This document shows positions 48,487 through 56,860 of a stretch of 64,000 nt of DNA, in pieces (within the stretch, counting starts at the first letter, position 1; each line of letters opens with the position of its first letter). The position numbers and the translations under genes were made by a program. The notes beneath the pieces are model-generated. The model was not told the DNA's origin. It was given only the letters and a program-made list of their open reading frames with translations, and made no database searches. Source of the DNA: Sporosarcina jiandibaonis (GTDB lineage: Bacteria; Bacillota; Bacilli; Bacillales_A; Planococcaceae); assembly GCF_013184495.1 (NCBI RefSeq), contig NZ_JAAOIY010000001.1, positions 372,001 through 436,000 of the forward strand, given 5' to 3'.

Positions 48487-48793
48487 CTATATTCTCCGTA
48501 ACTTTACCGTCAGCAAGCGTTAATGCTGACCCGTTCGGGCATACCGGATCTTCATTGAGAAACCCCCCAGTAACTAATACATTAAAATCTGCTGGATAAG
48601 ACTTATTTTCTAATTTGTACGCTTCTACCTGCCCTTGAACCATTTTTACGTAGGCGTCGCACCCTTTTTCGTCAATCACCTTCGACTGTTTTGTAACGTT
48701 TGGAATCGCAATGAGAATCAAAATTGAGATTATCGCAAGTACGATTAACATTTCTACTAATGTAAACCCTTTTTCATTATTCATCTTTACCAT
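48482..48793 (-). CDS. comGC: ComGC major pseudopilin
   Basis: The 103-residue prepilin has the processing motif EKGFTLVEMLIVLAIISILI (cleavage by ComC after KG), followed by the type IV pilin helix. Two cysteines (EKGCDAY and DPVCPNG) may form the intramolecular disulfide. It is the main subunit of the DNA-uptake pilus. Length is normal. Confidence 0.94.
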   Translation of the reverse strand: MVKMNNEKGFTLVEMLIVLAIISILILIAIPNVTKQSKVIDEKGCDAYVKMVQGQVEAYKLENKSYPADFNVLVTGGFLNEDPVCPNGSALTLADGKVTENID

Positions 48794-48808
48794 AATGTAA
48801 CTCCCCCC

Positions 48809-49858
48809 TCAAATTTTATCTATCATTCCATACATCGGTAGTAATAATGCGATATAAGCAGCCAAAATGCATATCGCGATCAGACTAAAAAGAACCGGTT
48901 GCAAAATAGCAAGTCCATTTTCCAATAGTTTGTTAATCTTGTTTTCCAGATATTCACTATAAATAATCAATTCTTTCGGTAAATGGCCGCTATTTGTACC
49001 GTGTTCCACGAACGAAGAAAATTGTTTGGTTAACCCATCTGTAAGGGCTACTGCCTTATCAAATGGTTCACCGTAAATAACTCTTTTTTTGATTTCATTG
49101 GCAATCTCGCTTAGAACAGGATCTAAATTCTGGTTAATTAAAACATCGAGTGAATCCTGCATAGATAGTCCGGATAATAATAAACTTCCGAGTTCGCTAG
49201 AAAACAATCGTGTTTTCCACATTGTAAAAATATCTCCTATAATAGGAATACTGATAAAGTACTTTATTTTTTTAGGAGGCGGTAATTTTTTGTAATAAAA
49301 TATACAACTAACAATCAAGCAAGTTAGTATGAAACCGACCCCCAAAATAATATCAGGAGTTTTTGCGACTAATTTAGGCAATGATTGAACTAAGCCGCTT
49401 TCTCCATTCGACCTTGATGATGCAAGTAATTCGATATTCGGCAGAAAAAACTTTCTAAATCCAAGCAGCAAAAACGAAATAAAAATAAATAACCCTGCCG
49501 GATATGCCAGAAGTCCTTTCAACTTCTTTTTAGCTTCTTCCGTTTTTTCCAATCGACCTGCCATACTAGATAGCGTTTCAGCCAGTCTGCCATCTCTTTC
49601 TGCAATAATCACCGGAAGCAAGACGCTTGAAGAAAATTCTAATCGACTTAAAATATGCGTCACAGATTCACCATCACGAAAATCGGACTCGATTTTAGTG
49701 AGTAGTAACTGATAGTCGTCTACATGATGTGGTAGTAAAAGGTGAACACTATCGTAAAATGTATAGCCTTCCTTTAGGAGTACGGCTAATCTCGATAAAA
49801 ACTCCGGACGATTCTTTAGCTTAAGTTTTCTTTTGACATGATATTTATCTTCAATCAT
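48809..49858 (-). CDS. comGB: ComGB polytopic membrane protein of the competence pilus
   Basis: The 349-residue protein has two T2SSF (GspF-like) domains, about 15-135 and 215-330, with membrane segments near 115-135, 170-190 and 320-345. It is the platform protein of pseudopilus assembly. The start overlaps the comGA stop by four bases (ATGA). Confidence 0.93.
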   Translation of the reverse strand: MIEDKYHVKRKLKLKNRPEFLSRLAVLLKEGYTFYDSVHLLLPHHVDDYQLLLTKIESDFRDGESVTHILSRLEFSSSVLLPVIIAERDGRLAETLSSMAGRLEKTEEAKKKLKGLLAYPAGLFIFISFLLLGFRKFFLPNIELLASSRSNGESGLVQSLPKLVAKTPDIILGVGFILTCLIVSCIFYYKKLPPPKKIKYFISIPIIGDIFTMWKTRLFSSELGSLLLSGLSMQDSLDVLINQNLDPVLSEIANEIKKRVIYGEPFDKAVALTDGLTKQFSSFVEHGTNSGHLPKELIIYSEYLENKINKLLENGLAILQPVLFSLIAICILAAYIALLLPMYGMIDKI

Positions 49859-50856
49859 TTAAAATGCCCGGAAATACTATATTTCTTCACTACTGAAGAG
49901 ATTCTTTTCTCAGACGGGAAAATTATTCGCTCTCCTTTCATGATGGAATCCGTCATGTCATCAAGCATGACTCCATCAACTATTTCAAATACAACTCCCC
50001 TATTGCCATTATGTTGTCGTATCAGCCGCTGTGCTGAAATGCAAATTACCGTTTGCCTCAATTCTTCTGCTGAAATGCCAAAGTCCATCATTCTATAAAA
50101 ACAACCTGCTGGATCTTTGGAGTGCACTGTAGAGAAAACCAAATGGCCAGTTAAGGCTGCTTGAACTGCAGTTTTAGCCGTTTCACCATCCCTGATTTCC
50201 CCGATCATAATGACATCGGGAGAATGTCTCAGGATAGCTTTTAAACCTGTTGAATAAGTCATTCCAGATTGTTCATTGACTTGGATTTGAAGTAAATGTG
50301 AATGGTTATTTTCAACAGGATCTTCTAACGTTATTACATGCCGATTCAGATTATTTACGCAGTGCGATGTTAATGAATACATAGTCGTCGTTTTCCCAGA
50401 ACCAGTTGGTCCCGTTAAAAAAATCAGACCTTGTTCTTTTGAACTTGCCCGGATTAATTTTTCAGACCATTCTCGTTCAATACATAACTGTTCAATCGGA
50501 ACAATACGATCGTGTTTTTGTAATCGGATGACTACACTTTCCTTGAAATGAATAGCTGGGATTGTCGATACTCTAAAAGAATAGTTGTCTTCTCGTATCT
50601 GTTTGTGGAAGGATCCACTTTGGGGTTTTCGTTTATCGGTTATATCTAATGAGGAAAGAAACTTATAAAAAGAAATCATTCTAATCGCTAATTGGTGTAC
50701 AATTTTACTGTTCTCGTGCAACTTTAAATCTTTTTTAAACAAAACAGTATACCCTTCATCTGACGGGACAAGATGAATGTCCGTTGCCTCATACGCAATT
50801 GCATTTTCAAGAAGTTGCATGCTTTTTTGTTCAACAACATTTTCCTGTTTGTTCAT
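49855..50856 (-). CDS. comGA: ComGA traffic ATPase
   Basis: The 333-residue GspE/PilB-family ATPase powers pilus assembly in competence. An N-terminal domain is followed by Walker A GPTGSGKTTTMY, the Asp box LEDPVENN, Walker B VIMIGEIRDGETA and the His box TGHLVFSTVHSKD. The ATG of MNKQENVVE, six bases after GAGGGG, is used rather than an upstream in-frame ATG. It heads the comG operon. Confidence 0.95.
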   Translation of the reverse strand: MNKQENVVEQKSMQLLENAIAYEATDIHLVPSDEGYTVLFKKDLKLHENSKIVHQLAIRMISFYKFLSSLDITDKRKPQSGSFHKQIREDNYSFRVSTIPAIHFKESVVIRLQKHDRIVPIEQLCIEREWSEKLIRASSKEQGLIFLTGPTGSGKTTTMYSLTSHCVNNLNRHVITLEDPVENNHSHLLQIQVNEQSGMTYSTGLKAILRHSPDVIMIGEIRDGETAKTAVQAALTGHLVFSTVHSKDPAGCFYRMMDFGISAEELRQTVICISAQRLIRQHNGNRGVVFEIVDGVMLDDMTDSIMKGERIIFPSEKRISSVVKKYSISGHFK

Positions 50857-50930
50857 CGAACACCCCTCTTTAAAATGAATTGAATTGTCAAATTCACTTT
50901 TCACGGTTGACTGCTAACCGTCTAATTCAA

Positions 50931-50982
50931 ATTATACATAATAATCTTTTAAAAGGAATACAATACTCGAAACTTAAATTTT
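50931..50982 (-). promoter_or_regulatory. Possible ComK-type site and promoter of the comG operon
   Basis: On the minus strand AAAATTTAAGTTT and AAAAGATTATTAT, each one or two bases off AAAA-N5-TTTT, are separated by 19 bases, close to the 18-base class of ComK spacing. TATAAT at 50931-50936 lies just downstream. The match is suggestive only. Confidence 0.4.
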
Positions 50983-51108
50983 GACGGGAAAAAAGGGCCC
51001 AAAATTAAATTATCATGCGATTTTCCTGGGCAAAATTGAATTATTCATTATAAAACGATGTATTTCAAGGAAATACACGGCTTCGTCACAATCTTTTATT
51101 GATTTGAG

Positions 51109-51138
51109 TTTACATATGGAGCCGCTATCCTTTATAAT
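51109..51138 (+). promoter_or_regulatory. Sigma-A-like promoter of yqgY
   Basis: TTTACA and TATAAT are 18 bases apart, about 45 bases before the yqgY ATG. The remaining comGA-yqgY gap shows no gene. Confidence 0.55.
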
Positions 51139-51181
51139 AAATAGGAGCTTATTGTATTGTAATTAAGGAGGGACAACACAC

Positions 51182-51424
51182 ATGGATAACATGTTCAAGT
51201 TAATGGGCTGGTGGACAGGCATATTCGCAGTTCTGTTTTTTGCTGGTGATATGTACCCTGCTTCGCTTCTATTCGTAGCAAGCACCATTTTCTTCCTACT
51301 TCTAGGGTATTTAAATTTAACAGAGCGCATGTATATGTACATGTTTGCCAGTTATTTAATGGTATTCATGGTCGGTTTCAGTTACTACGCAACGTTCATA
51401 CACGTACCAGGTGGCGGACACTAA
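51182..51424 (+). CDS. yqgY: DUF2626 membrane protein YqgY
   Basis: The 80-residue protein has three hydrophobic segments and the family pattern MGWWTGIFAVLFFAGDMYPA and MFASYLMVFMVGFSYYATF. AAGGAGGG precedes the ATG. In B. subtilis it occupies the same place next to comGA. No function is known. Confidence 0.9.
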   Translation: MDNMFKLMGWWTGIFAVLFFAGDMYPASLLFVASTIFFLLLGYLNLTERMYMYMFASYLMVFMVGFSYYATFIHVPGGGH

Positions 51425-51435
51425 TTAATTCTTTA

Positions 51436-51468
51436 CAAAAAAACAGCCCATTAAGGCTGTTTTTTTGT
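51436..51468 (+). terminator. Intrinsic terminator after yqgY
   Basis: AAAACAGCC / GGCTGTTTTTTT arms with a six-base loop. Confidence 0.9.
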
Positions 51469-51520
51469 TCCGCGAGATTGTACCCCCGGCTTTCAATTGA
51501 GTTCGCTCAAGTAACTTTAG

Positions 51521-52159
51521 TTAAAATCCATTTAAAAAGGGGTTCATCTCCATTTCATGACTTGGCGTCGTGGGAGAACCATGGCCCGGATAAATAATAA
51601 AATCATCTCCGAGCGTTAATAACTTATTATGAATTGAAGACAGCAAAATTTCAGTATTTCCACCAGGTAAATCTGTCCTTCCCACTCCCTGGTTGAATAA
51701 GGTATCTCCGACAATCGCAAATCGATCATCAGAGAAAACGTATGTTACGCTTCCCGGGGAGTGACCCGGCGTGTGAAGCACTTCAAATGTAAAGGGTCCT
51801 ATATCCTTGACGCCTTCATCTGTGAGCAAAAAATCTGCTTCTTTATTTTTCACCAATGGTAGTCCCGGGTATCGGGTAGAGCCGTTTTGTTCAGGATTTG
51901 TTAGCGTGTCCTTTTCAATTTCATGAATATAAACAGGTATATTAAATTCATCACGTACAACATCAACTGCACCAATATGATCAAAATGCCCATGCGTTAA
52001 CATAATTGCCCATGGATTAAGTTCATTTTTCTTGATTTCAGAAACTAAACGCAATCCTTCTTCACCAGGATCGATTAGTAAGCAATTTTTTATTTCATCT
52101 TGAATTATATAGCAATTTGTTTGAATCGGACCTAGTGGATATGTAGTAACTTTATACAT
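51521..52159 (-). CDS. yqgX: Metallo-beta-lactamase-fold hydrolase YqgX (glyoxalase II-like)
   Basis: The 212-residue protein has the dinuclear metal motif THGHFDHIG, the later HTPGHSPGSVTY, the DTLFNQGVGRTDLPG loop and PGHGSPTTPSHE. This is the YqgX/GloB-like subgroup that may hydrolyse thioesters such as S-lactoyl conjugates; the substrate is not proven here. The ATG follows GGAGGAG. An in-frame upstream ATG lacks a site. Confidence 0.93.
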   Translation of the reverse strand: MYKVTTYPLGPIQTNCYIIQDEIKNCLLIDPGEEGLRLVSEIKKNELNPWAIMLTHGHFDHIGAVDVVRDEFNIPVYIHEIEKDTLTNPEQNGSTRYPGLPLVKNKEADFLLTDEGVKDIGPFTFEVLHTPGHSPGSVTYVFSDDRFAIVGDTLFNQGVGRTDLPGGNTEILLSSIHNKLLTLGDDFIIYPGHGSPTTPSHEMEMNPFLNGF

Positions 52160-52321
52160 ATAATTCTCCTCCTTATACTCTAGTCTAAGCAAATCAAAAA
52201 TCGAATACAAATAATTGTCATTAATATCACTCGACAAAATAAGCTGTTCAGCTTACAATAGAAGAGGAGTATTGCTATATCGGCATTCATTTTTTCTATG
52301 TTGAAAGGAGTGTCTTCATAC

Positions 52322-52498
52322 ATGAATTTATTAATGGTTATTTTCGGCCTAGTTGGTATTTTTGCAGCGATTGGAACAGTTCAAGCAATCAAAGAAAGAA
52401 ACGTTCTAAGTGTTCTGTTCAACTTCGGAGCATTTGTAGTTTTCGGCGGTTTTACAATTGCTACAATCGTTACACAAGGGTACCCACCTGCACTGTAA
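52322..52498 (+). CDS. yqgW: DUF2759 small membrane protein YqgW
   Basis: The 58-residue protein has two hydrophobic segments (MNLLMVIFGLVGIFAAIGT and VLFNFGAFVVFGGFTIATI) separated by a charged QAIKERN turn. AAAGGAG lies upstream of the ATG at a slightly long spacing; an ATG eight codons earlier has no site. Position matches yqgW. Function unknown. Confidence 0.85.
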   Translation: MNLLMVIFGLVGIFAAIGTVQAIKERNVLSVLFNFGAFVVFGGFTIATIVTQGYPPAL

Positions 52499-52504
52499 AA
52501 AATA

Positions 52505-52544
52505 AAGCATCCAATTTCGTTTTTACGAATTGGATGCTTTTTTC
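52505..52544. terminator. Bidirectional terminator between yqgW and yqgU
   Basis: AGCATCCAATT / AATTGGATGCT arms with TTTTTT on the plus side and a weaker T-run on the minus side. Confidence 0.88.
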
Positions 52545-52557
52545 ATTTTCATAAAAG

Positions 52558-53640
52558 TTAATTTTGATTCAACAACAACCAAGTGAATTCTTCTTTTTCC
52601 CGAATATCAATTAGTTTTTCACTCGAATTACCCGTCAAACACTTCTCTCCATCCGGAGAACATTTCAAAGCCGTTAAATTGCTATTTTTATTAATAACAA
52701 CTTGTTCACCCTTCTCCAACTTTACGAGCATAAAAGGTTCACTCAAATTATCAAGTTCCCCGCCGCCGCTTGCCGCCAATGTAATAATCGATTCATCGCC
52801 AATCCATGATATGTCCGGAATAATCCATTCAGAATAATTACTTACCGCTGGGAGTGTCCATGAGTTTAAGTTAGTGCCAGCTTGATTAATAATTTGATAT
52901 TCAGCTTCTCCGTTCACAATTTTTACGATTAACAATGATTTTCCACTAGTTTCGAAATGTACTATGTCATCATGCGGCAAAGGTTCAATTGTTTTTGAAA
53001 CCCAATCATAAAGATGGAGCGAGCCGCCATCTAATGGGTGCTCCGGGATATGTACTGTAACTATTTGCGAACCAAGCCATTTTGGAAATGGATCTTCGAG
53101 AGATATCGAGTTAATTTCTTTTTCATTTCCATTATATAAAAATACATCATACGTCCAATCTTGATAAAATGCAGTCAATAAAATTAAGTTTGGATCTATG
53201 TCATTCCATTCTATCGCTAGTTCAGAGGAAGAAATTGAAATCTCATCTAACACTTCACCTTCCAGAGAAATCATTTTCAGGTTCGCTGAAGTTGAATCAT
53301 TTGATGCGTGTATTAAAATCATGTCTTTATTGGGATGTATAAGCGCATCTACGATTATCATCGAATCTTTGAATAATAAATCAATTTCCCCTGTTTTAAC
53401 GTTAAATGATTTTAAATGATAGTCGCTATCTTCTTTTTCAACAAAAACAATTTCAACGTCATTTAACCAACCGACTACAAAATGGAATTTAGCTGAATCT
53501 AATTCCAAAGTTTCAAAAACATTTGATTTTGCATCTGCTTCTTTATGCGGGTATTCTATATCATTTATATTAAAGCTCGTTTTTTCGCAACTAACTAGTA
53601 ATAGCATGGCCATTCCGATGACTATTGCAATTCTCTTCAA
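52558..53640 (-). CDS. yqgU: YqgU-like lipoprotein
   Basis: The 360-residue protein has a lipoprotein signal with lipobox LLVSC (lipidated Cys at 18). The rest shows repeated beta-strand motifs (for example IISLEGEVLDEISIS and IPDISWIGDESIITLAASGGGE) suggestive of a beta-propeller on the outer face of the membrane. Position and size match B. subtilis yqgU. Its function is unknown. Confidence 0.82.
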   Translation of the reverse strand: MKRIAIVIGMAMLLLVSCEKTSFNINDIEYPHKEADAKSNVFETLELDSAKFHFVVGWLNDVEIVFVEKEDSDYHLKSFNVKTGEIDLLFKDSMIIVDALIHPNKDMILIHASNDSTSANLKMISLEGEVLDEISISSSELAIEWNDIDPNLILLTAFYQDWTYDVFLYNGNEKEINSISLEDPFPKWLGSQIVTVHIPEHPLDGGSLHLYDWVSKTIEPLPHDDIVHFETSGKSLLIVKIVNGEAEYQIINQAGTNLNSWTLPAVSNYSEWIIPDISWIGDESIITLAASGGGELDNLSEPFMLVKLEKGEQVVINKNSNLTALKCSPDGEKCLTGNSSEKLIDIREKEEFTWLLLNQN

Positions 53641-53659
53641 CGATCCCCCTCCTTTCTTA

Positions 53660-53692
53660 TAAAAAAATTCTGCACGGAGGTTACCGTGCAGA
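53660..53692 (-). terminator. Intrinsic terminator after the ltaS-family gene
   Basis: CTGCACGG / CCGTGCAG arms with a six-base loop, then AATTTTTTT on the minus strand. It lies in the gap before yqgU. Confidence 0.88.
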
Positions 53693-53703
53693 TTAAGTGT
53701 TTG

Positions 53704-55611
53704 TTACTTTATTTTTATTTCGTTGGGTTTCATATACTCAATTTTTTCTTCTTTAAATCTGAGTAAATCTCCATTAATAATCATGTCGGAGTAATCTAAT
53801 TCGGTTGTTGCGCGTTCTATATAAGGTTCGCATGCAAGGCCATCCACCGCTTCGCCCGTCATTGTGTCGTAACAGACTTCATGAGTATACACATATTTAT
53901 CCGTGATAAATCGTCCATCTCTAAATACGACAAACTGTTCATGATCCGGCGAAAATATATCGGCACCCAATTGCATATCGCCTTTAGTATCAATTCCCAT
54001 TAAATGAAGCAATGTAGGTCGTAAATCCAATTGACCGGAAACTTCATCAATAACTTCGCCTTTTTCATAGCCTGGAATATGAATGAAAAGCGGTACTTTC
54101 TGCAACTTGGCATTATCAAAAGGTGTGATTTCTTTGTCTAAATACATACCCATTGCTTTATTATGGTTTTCAGAAATTCCGTAATGATCACCATACATTA
54201 CGATAATTGAATTATCATATAACCCTTTTTCTTTCAGGTCCTCAAAAAGGATTTTTATTGCTTCATCCATATAACGTACAGATTGAAAATAATTATTTAA
54301 TGTACGCGAGTTCGAATCGTATTGCGGAATCAGCATATCCTCTTCATCTAAAACAAATGGATAGTGGTTTGTTAACGTAATCAGACGTGAATAAAAAGGT
54401 TGCGGCATTTCAGCCATTAAATCGACTGACTGTTCAACAAAAGGAATATCCTTCATACCCCAGTTGACAGCATCCCCTTCATTAATCGTGTAACTATTAA
54501 CATCGTAAAACTTTTGGATATCAAGTGCGTTATACATAATATCTCGGTTCCAAAAACTCGAATTATTTGCATGCATCACGTTTGTGAAATAGCCATTCTC
54601 TCCAAGTCGATTAGATAGAGAATTATACGTATTTCCACTATGCGTGAAAAACACCGCACTTCCATTTCGTGGATAGAGAGAATTCTCAAGTAAAAACTCT
54701 GAATCGGAAGTTTTCCCTAAACCTGTCTGATGGTAAAACTCGGAAAAATAAAATGTATCAGGATCTTTTGTCAGCTCGTTTAAAAATGGCGTGATTACAT
54801 GACCATCCATTTCTTCATTTATGACAAATGATTGCAGGGACTCTAATGAGACCGCAATGATATTCCTGCCCTTGGCAACTCCGAACATTTCCGGGTCAGG
54901 TGCTGCATAATTCGCGTTGCTGTAGTTCTCAACTTCAACTAATTCACTGCCATCGGCTAATGCTCTTTGGGCATGAGATTTAGATTGAATAAAAACGTCG
55001 TAAATATGGTAATTGTAAGTCCCGATGTTTTTAACGAGGAGCTCCCGATCAAACGTCCGTGTTAATAGCTGCGGCCGTTGCGTTTCTGCGAGACCTAAGT
55101 TTAACATCATGACTGTCGCAGCCATTATAAAATATAACTTCCGGCCGACTTTGCCGTTTAGAACTGTTGTTTCTCCAGCTTTCGGAAGCAAACGAATCGC
55201 CAAGAAGACCACGAGAGTATCCGCGAAGAAGAAGATATCGGTTACATTCATATTAGTCGTAATCGATGATGAAAGATCATTAAAATTACTCGTTTGAAAC
55301 AGTAGCGGCAAAGTTATAAAGTCATTGAAAAATCTATAGAAGACGGCATTTGAAAACATCACAATCGATGTAAACAAACTAATTGAGAGTATATATATAT
55401 TTCTCCGTTTCGTACTCTTAATGAAAAGCGCGATTCCATAAATAAATAATAAAAAGCTCAGCGGATTCATCAATAGGATGATTTCCTGCATCATATTATC
55501 AATTTTCATATTAAAGCTTGTTTTATAGCCAATATATGTGGTAATCCATGTCGCGACTATAGCAATTATGAGTACGGAATGTTTGGGCCAATTAAAATTA
55601 ATTTTTTTCAT
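53704..55611 (-). CDS. yqgS: Lipoteichoic acid synthase-family protein (YqgS-like)
   Basis: The 635-residue protein has five transmembrane segments within residues 1-170 and an extracellular sulfatase-fold domain from about 245. The catalytic threonine is T301 in GLGKTSDSEF; metal ligands include E257 (VSLESLQ) and the MYGDHYG histidine. LtaS enzymes polymerise glycerol phosphate from phosphatidylglycerol. In B. subtilis this locus encodes the paralogue YqgS; whether this one is the main synthase cannot be told without the rest of the genome. It seems to be a single-gene transcript. Confidence 0.93.
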   Translation of the reverse strand: MKKINFNWPKHSVLIIAIVATWITTYIGYKTSFNMKIDNMMQEIILLMNPLSFLLFIYGIALFIKSTKRRNIYILSISLFTSIVMFSNAVFYRFFNDFITLPLLFQTSNFNDLSSSITTNMNVTDIFFFADTLVVFLAIRLLPKAGETTVLNGKVGRKLYFIMAATVMMLNLGLAETQRPQLLTRTFDRELLVKNIGTYNYHIYDVFIQSKSHAQRALADGSELVEVENYSNANYAAPDPEMFGVAKGRNIIAVSLESLQSFVINEEMDGHVITPFLNELTKDPDTFYFSEFYHQTGLGKTSDSEFLLENSLYPRNGSAVFFTHSGNTYNSLSNRLGENGYFTNVMHANNSSFWNRDIMYNALDIQKFYDVNSYTINEGDAVNWGMKDIPFVEQSVDLMAEMPQPFYSRLITLTNHYPFVLDEEDMLIPQYDSNSRTLNNYFQSVRYMDEAIKILFEDLKEKGLYDNSIIVMYGDHYGISENHNKAMGMYLDKEITPFDNAKLQKVPLFIHIPGYEKGEVIDEVSGQLDLRPTLLHLMGIDTKGDMQLGADIFSPDHEQFVVFRDGRFITDKYVYTHEVCYDTMTGEAVDGLACEPYIERATTELDYSDMIINGDLLRFKEEKIEYMKPNEIKIK

Positions 55612-55727
55612 TCCTGTAACTTCCTTTCAACTAGTAATACTCTAAGAATATGTTTAGATTCAAATGTTTTGTGAGTGTACTACATAATAGACGTACGGAA
55701 GGGTTAAAAGTTTCGTGTATAAACAAT

Positions 55728-55766
55728 AAGAGGACTAAAGGCTAAGTGAATGAGGCTTTACTCCTC
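55728..55766 (-). terminator. Imperfect terminator-like hairpin after yqgQ
   Basis: GAGGAGTAAAG / CTTTAGTCCTC pair with one mismatch; the first arm includes the yqgQ stop codon. The T-rich tail is short. Confidence 0.45.
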
Positions 55767-55949
55767 ACTCTGAAACTCAGACCTTAATACTAATACAGCT
55801 TTTAAGTATTGATCTTGTTGAAGCAAACCACTGTCATAAAGATCCTTGATTTCCGACATCATTAAATCGATATCATCTTTTCGATTTCCAGTGTATACAT
55901 AAATACCAAACCTCTTCAGTAAATGAATTATACTGAGAAGATTTTTCAT
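55758..55949 (-). CDS. yqgQ: DUF910 protein YqgQ
   Basis: The 63-residue helical protein has the family pattern LLKRFGIYVYTGNRKDDIDLMMSEIKDLYDSGLL within residues 10-45. It overlaps yqgN by four bases (ATGA), as in Bacillus. A nucleic-acid-binding role has been suggested for the fold, but no function is established. Confidence 0.92.
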   Translation of the reverse strand: MKNLLSIIHLLKRFGIYVYTGNRKDDIDLMMSEIKDLYDSGLLQQDQYLKAVLVLRSEFQSEE

Positions 55950-56527
55950 CGGCTACTCTCACCTTTCCCGCAAACAATTATGCCGTTTTCAGTGATGATT
56001 TTTTGCACAGGGATGTCATGGCTTTCGAAGGGAATCACATGATCCGTTTGTATTTCAAAAGCAAGCGAAATCGCATCACCTTTAAAGTCTAACAGATATC
56101 GATCATAATAGCCTCCGCCAAAGCCGATTCGAAATCCATAATTATTATAGACAACTCCAGGCACAATCTGCAAATCAATGTCATTCATTTTAATGGATTT
56201 TGTTTCTGTAATAATCGGTTCTTGTAAATCCATATAAACCATTTCCAAGTTATCATATGTGTTAATCAATCTGAAATCCATATCCCTTGTTTGCTTCTCG
56301 CATTTCGGTACTGCAATTTGTTTGTCGAGTTCCCAAGCTGCCTCGATAATCGGTTTGGTATCTACTTCGGGAAATCTAGAGATAGTTATCCCGATAATAG
56401 AAGCGTTAAGAAATTCAGGTGAAGTAAAAAGGTTATCTTTTATAGCTAAAGACAGTTGTTTATATTCTTGCAAATCCATTGATTTTAATTGTTTTATCAT
56501 ATCGTTTCGAAAAATACTCTTTTTCAT
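55946..56527 (-). CDS. yqgN: 5-formyltetrahydrofolate cyclo-ligase
   Basis: The 193-residue enzyme converts 5-formyl-THF to 5,10-methenyl-THF with ATP. The nucleotide and folate region ends with the signature PGVVYNNYGFRIGFGGGYYDRYL. The ATG seven bases after GGGGGG is chosen; an in-frame start upstream overlaps the rpmG terminator. It works in the same folate pool as FolD and the glycine cleavage system. Confidence 0.94.
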   Translation of the reverse strand: MKKSIFRNDMIKQLKSMDLQEYKQLSLAIKDNLFTSPEFLNASIIGITISRFPEVDTKPIIEAAWELDKQIAVPKCEKQTRDMDFRLINTYDNLEMVYMDLQEPIITETKSIKMNDIDLQIVPGVVYNNYGFRIGFGGGYYDRYLLDFKGDAISLAFEIQTDHVIPFESHDIPVQKIITENGIIVCGKGESSR

Positions 56528-56550
56528 AATGATACCCCCCATTTCAAATG

Positions 56551-56580
56551 AAAAAACCAAAACCAATGACGGTTTTGGCC
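56551..56580 (-). terminator. Intrinsic terminator between rpmG and yqgN
   Basis: CCAAAACC / GGTTTTGG arms around six bases are followed by TTTTTTC on the minus strand. It lies eight or so bases after the rpmG stop. Confidence 0.88.
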
Positions 56581-56587
56581 TGAGCGA

Positions 56588-56737
56588 TTATTTCGTTTCA
56601 CGGTGCAAAGTTTGTTTTCTTTCACGTGAGCAGTATTTTTTCATTTCGAGACGTTCCGGATTGTTACGTCTATTTTTCTTTGAAATATAATTGCGCTCAC
56701 CGCATTCAGTGCAAGCAAGTGTAATGTTTACGCGCAT
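56588..56737 (-). CDS. rpmG: Ribosomal protein L33 (bL33), three-cysteine form
   Basis: The 49-residue protein begins [20 protein letters not shown] and ends TLHRETK, clear L33 features. It has C9 and C12 of the zinc ribbon and one more cysteine (C36 in KKYCSRERK); the fourth ligand is replaced, so it falls between the zinc-binding and zinc-free forms. GGGAGGG precedes the ATG. It lies upstream of yqgN, as rpmGA does in B. subtilis. Confidence 0.95.
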   Translation of the reverse strand: MRVNITLACTECGERNYISKKNRRNNPERLEMKKYCSRERKQTLHRETK

Positions 56738-56860
56738 ATTTGTCCCTCCCACTCATCAGACTATAAAATTAAATATGAGCATGATTTATACGACTTTTTA
56801 ATTATAACACGAACCGCCTAGATGTCCAGTAGAATATGCGTTCAGTTGAAAAAACATTAG

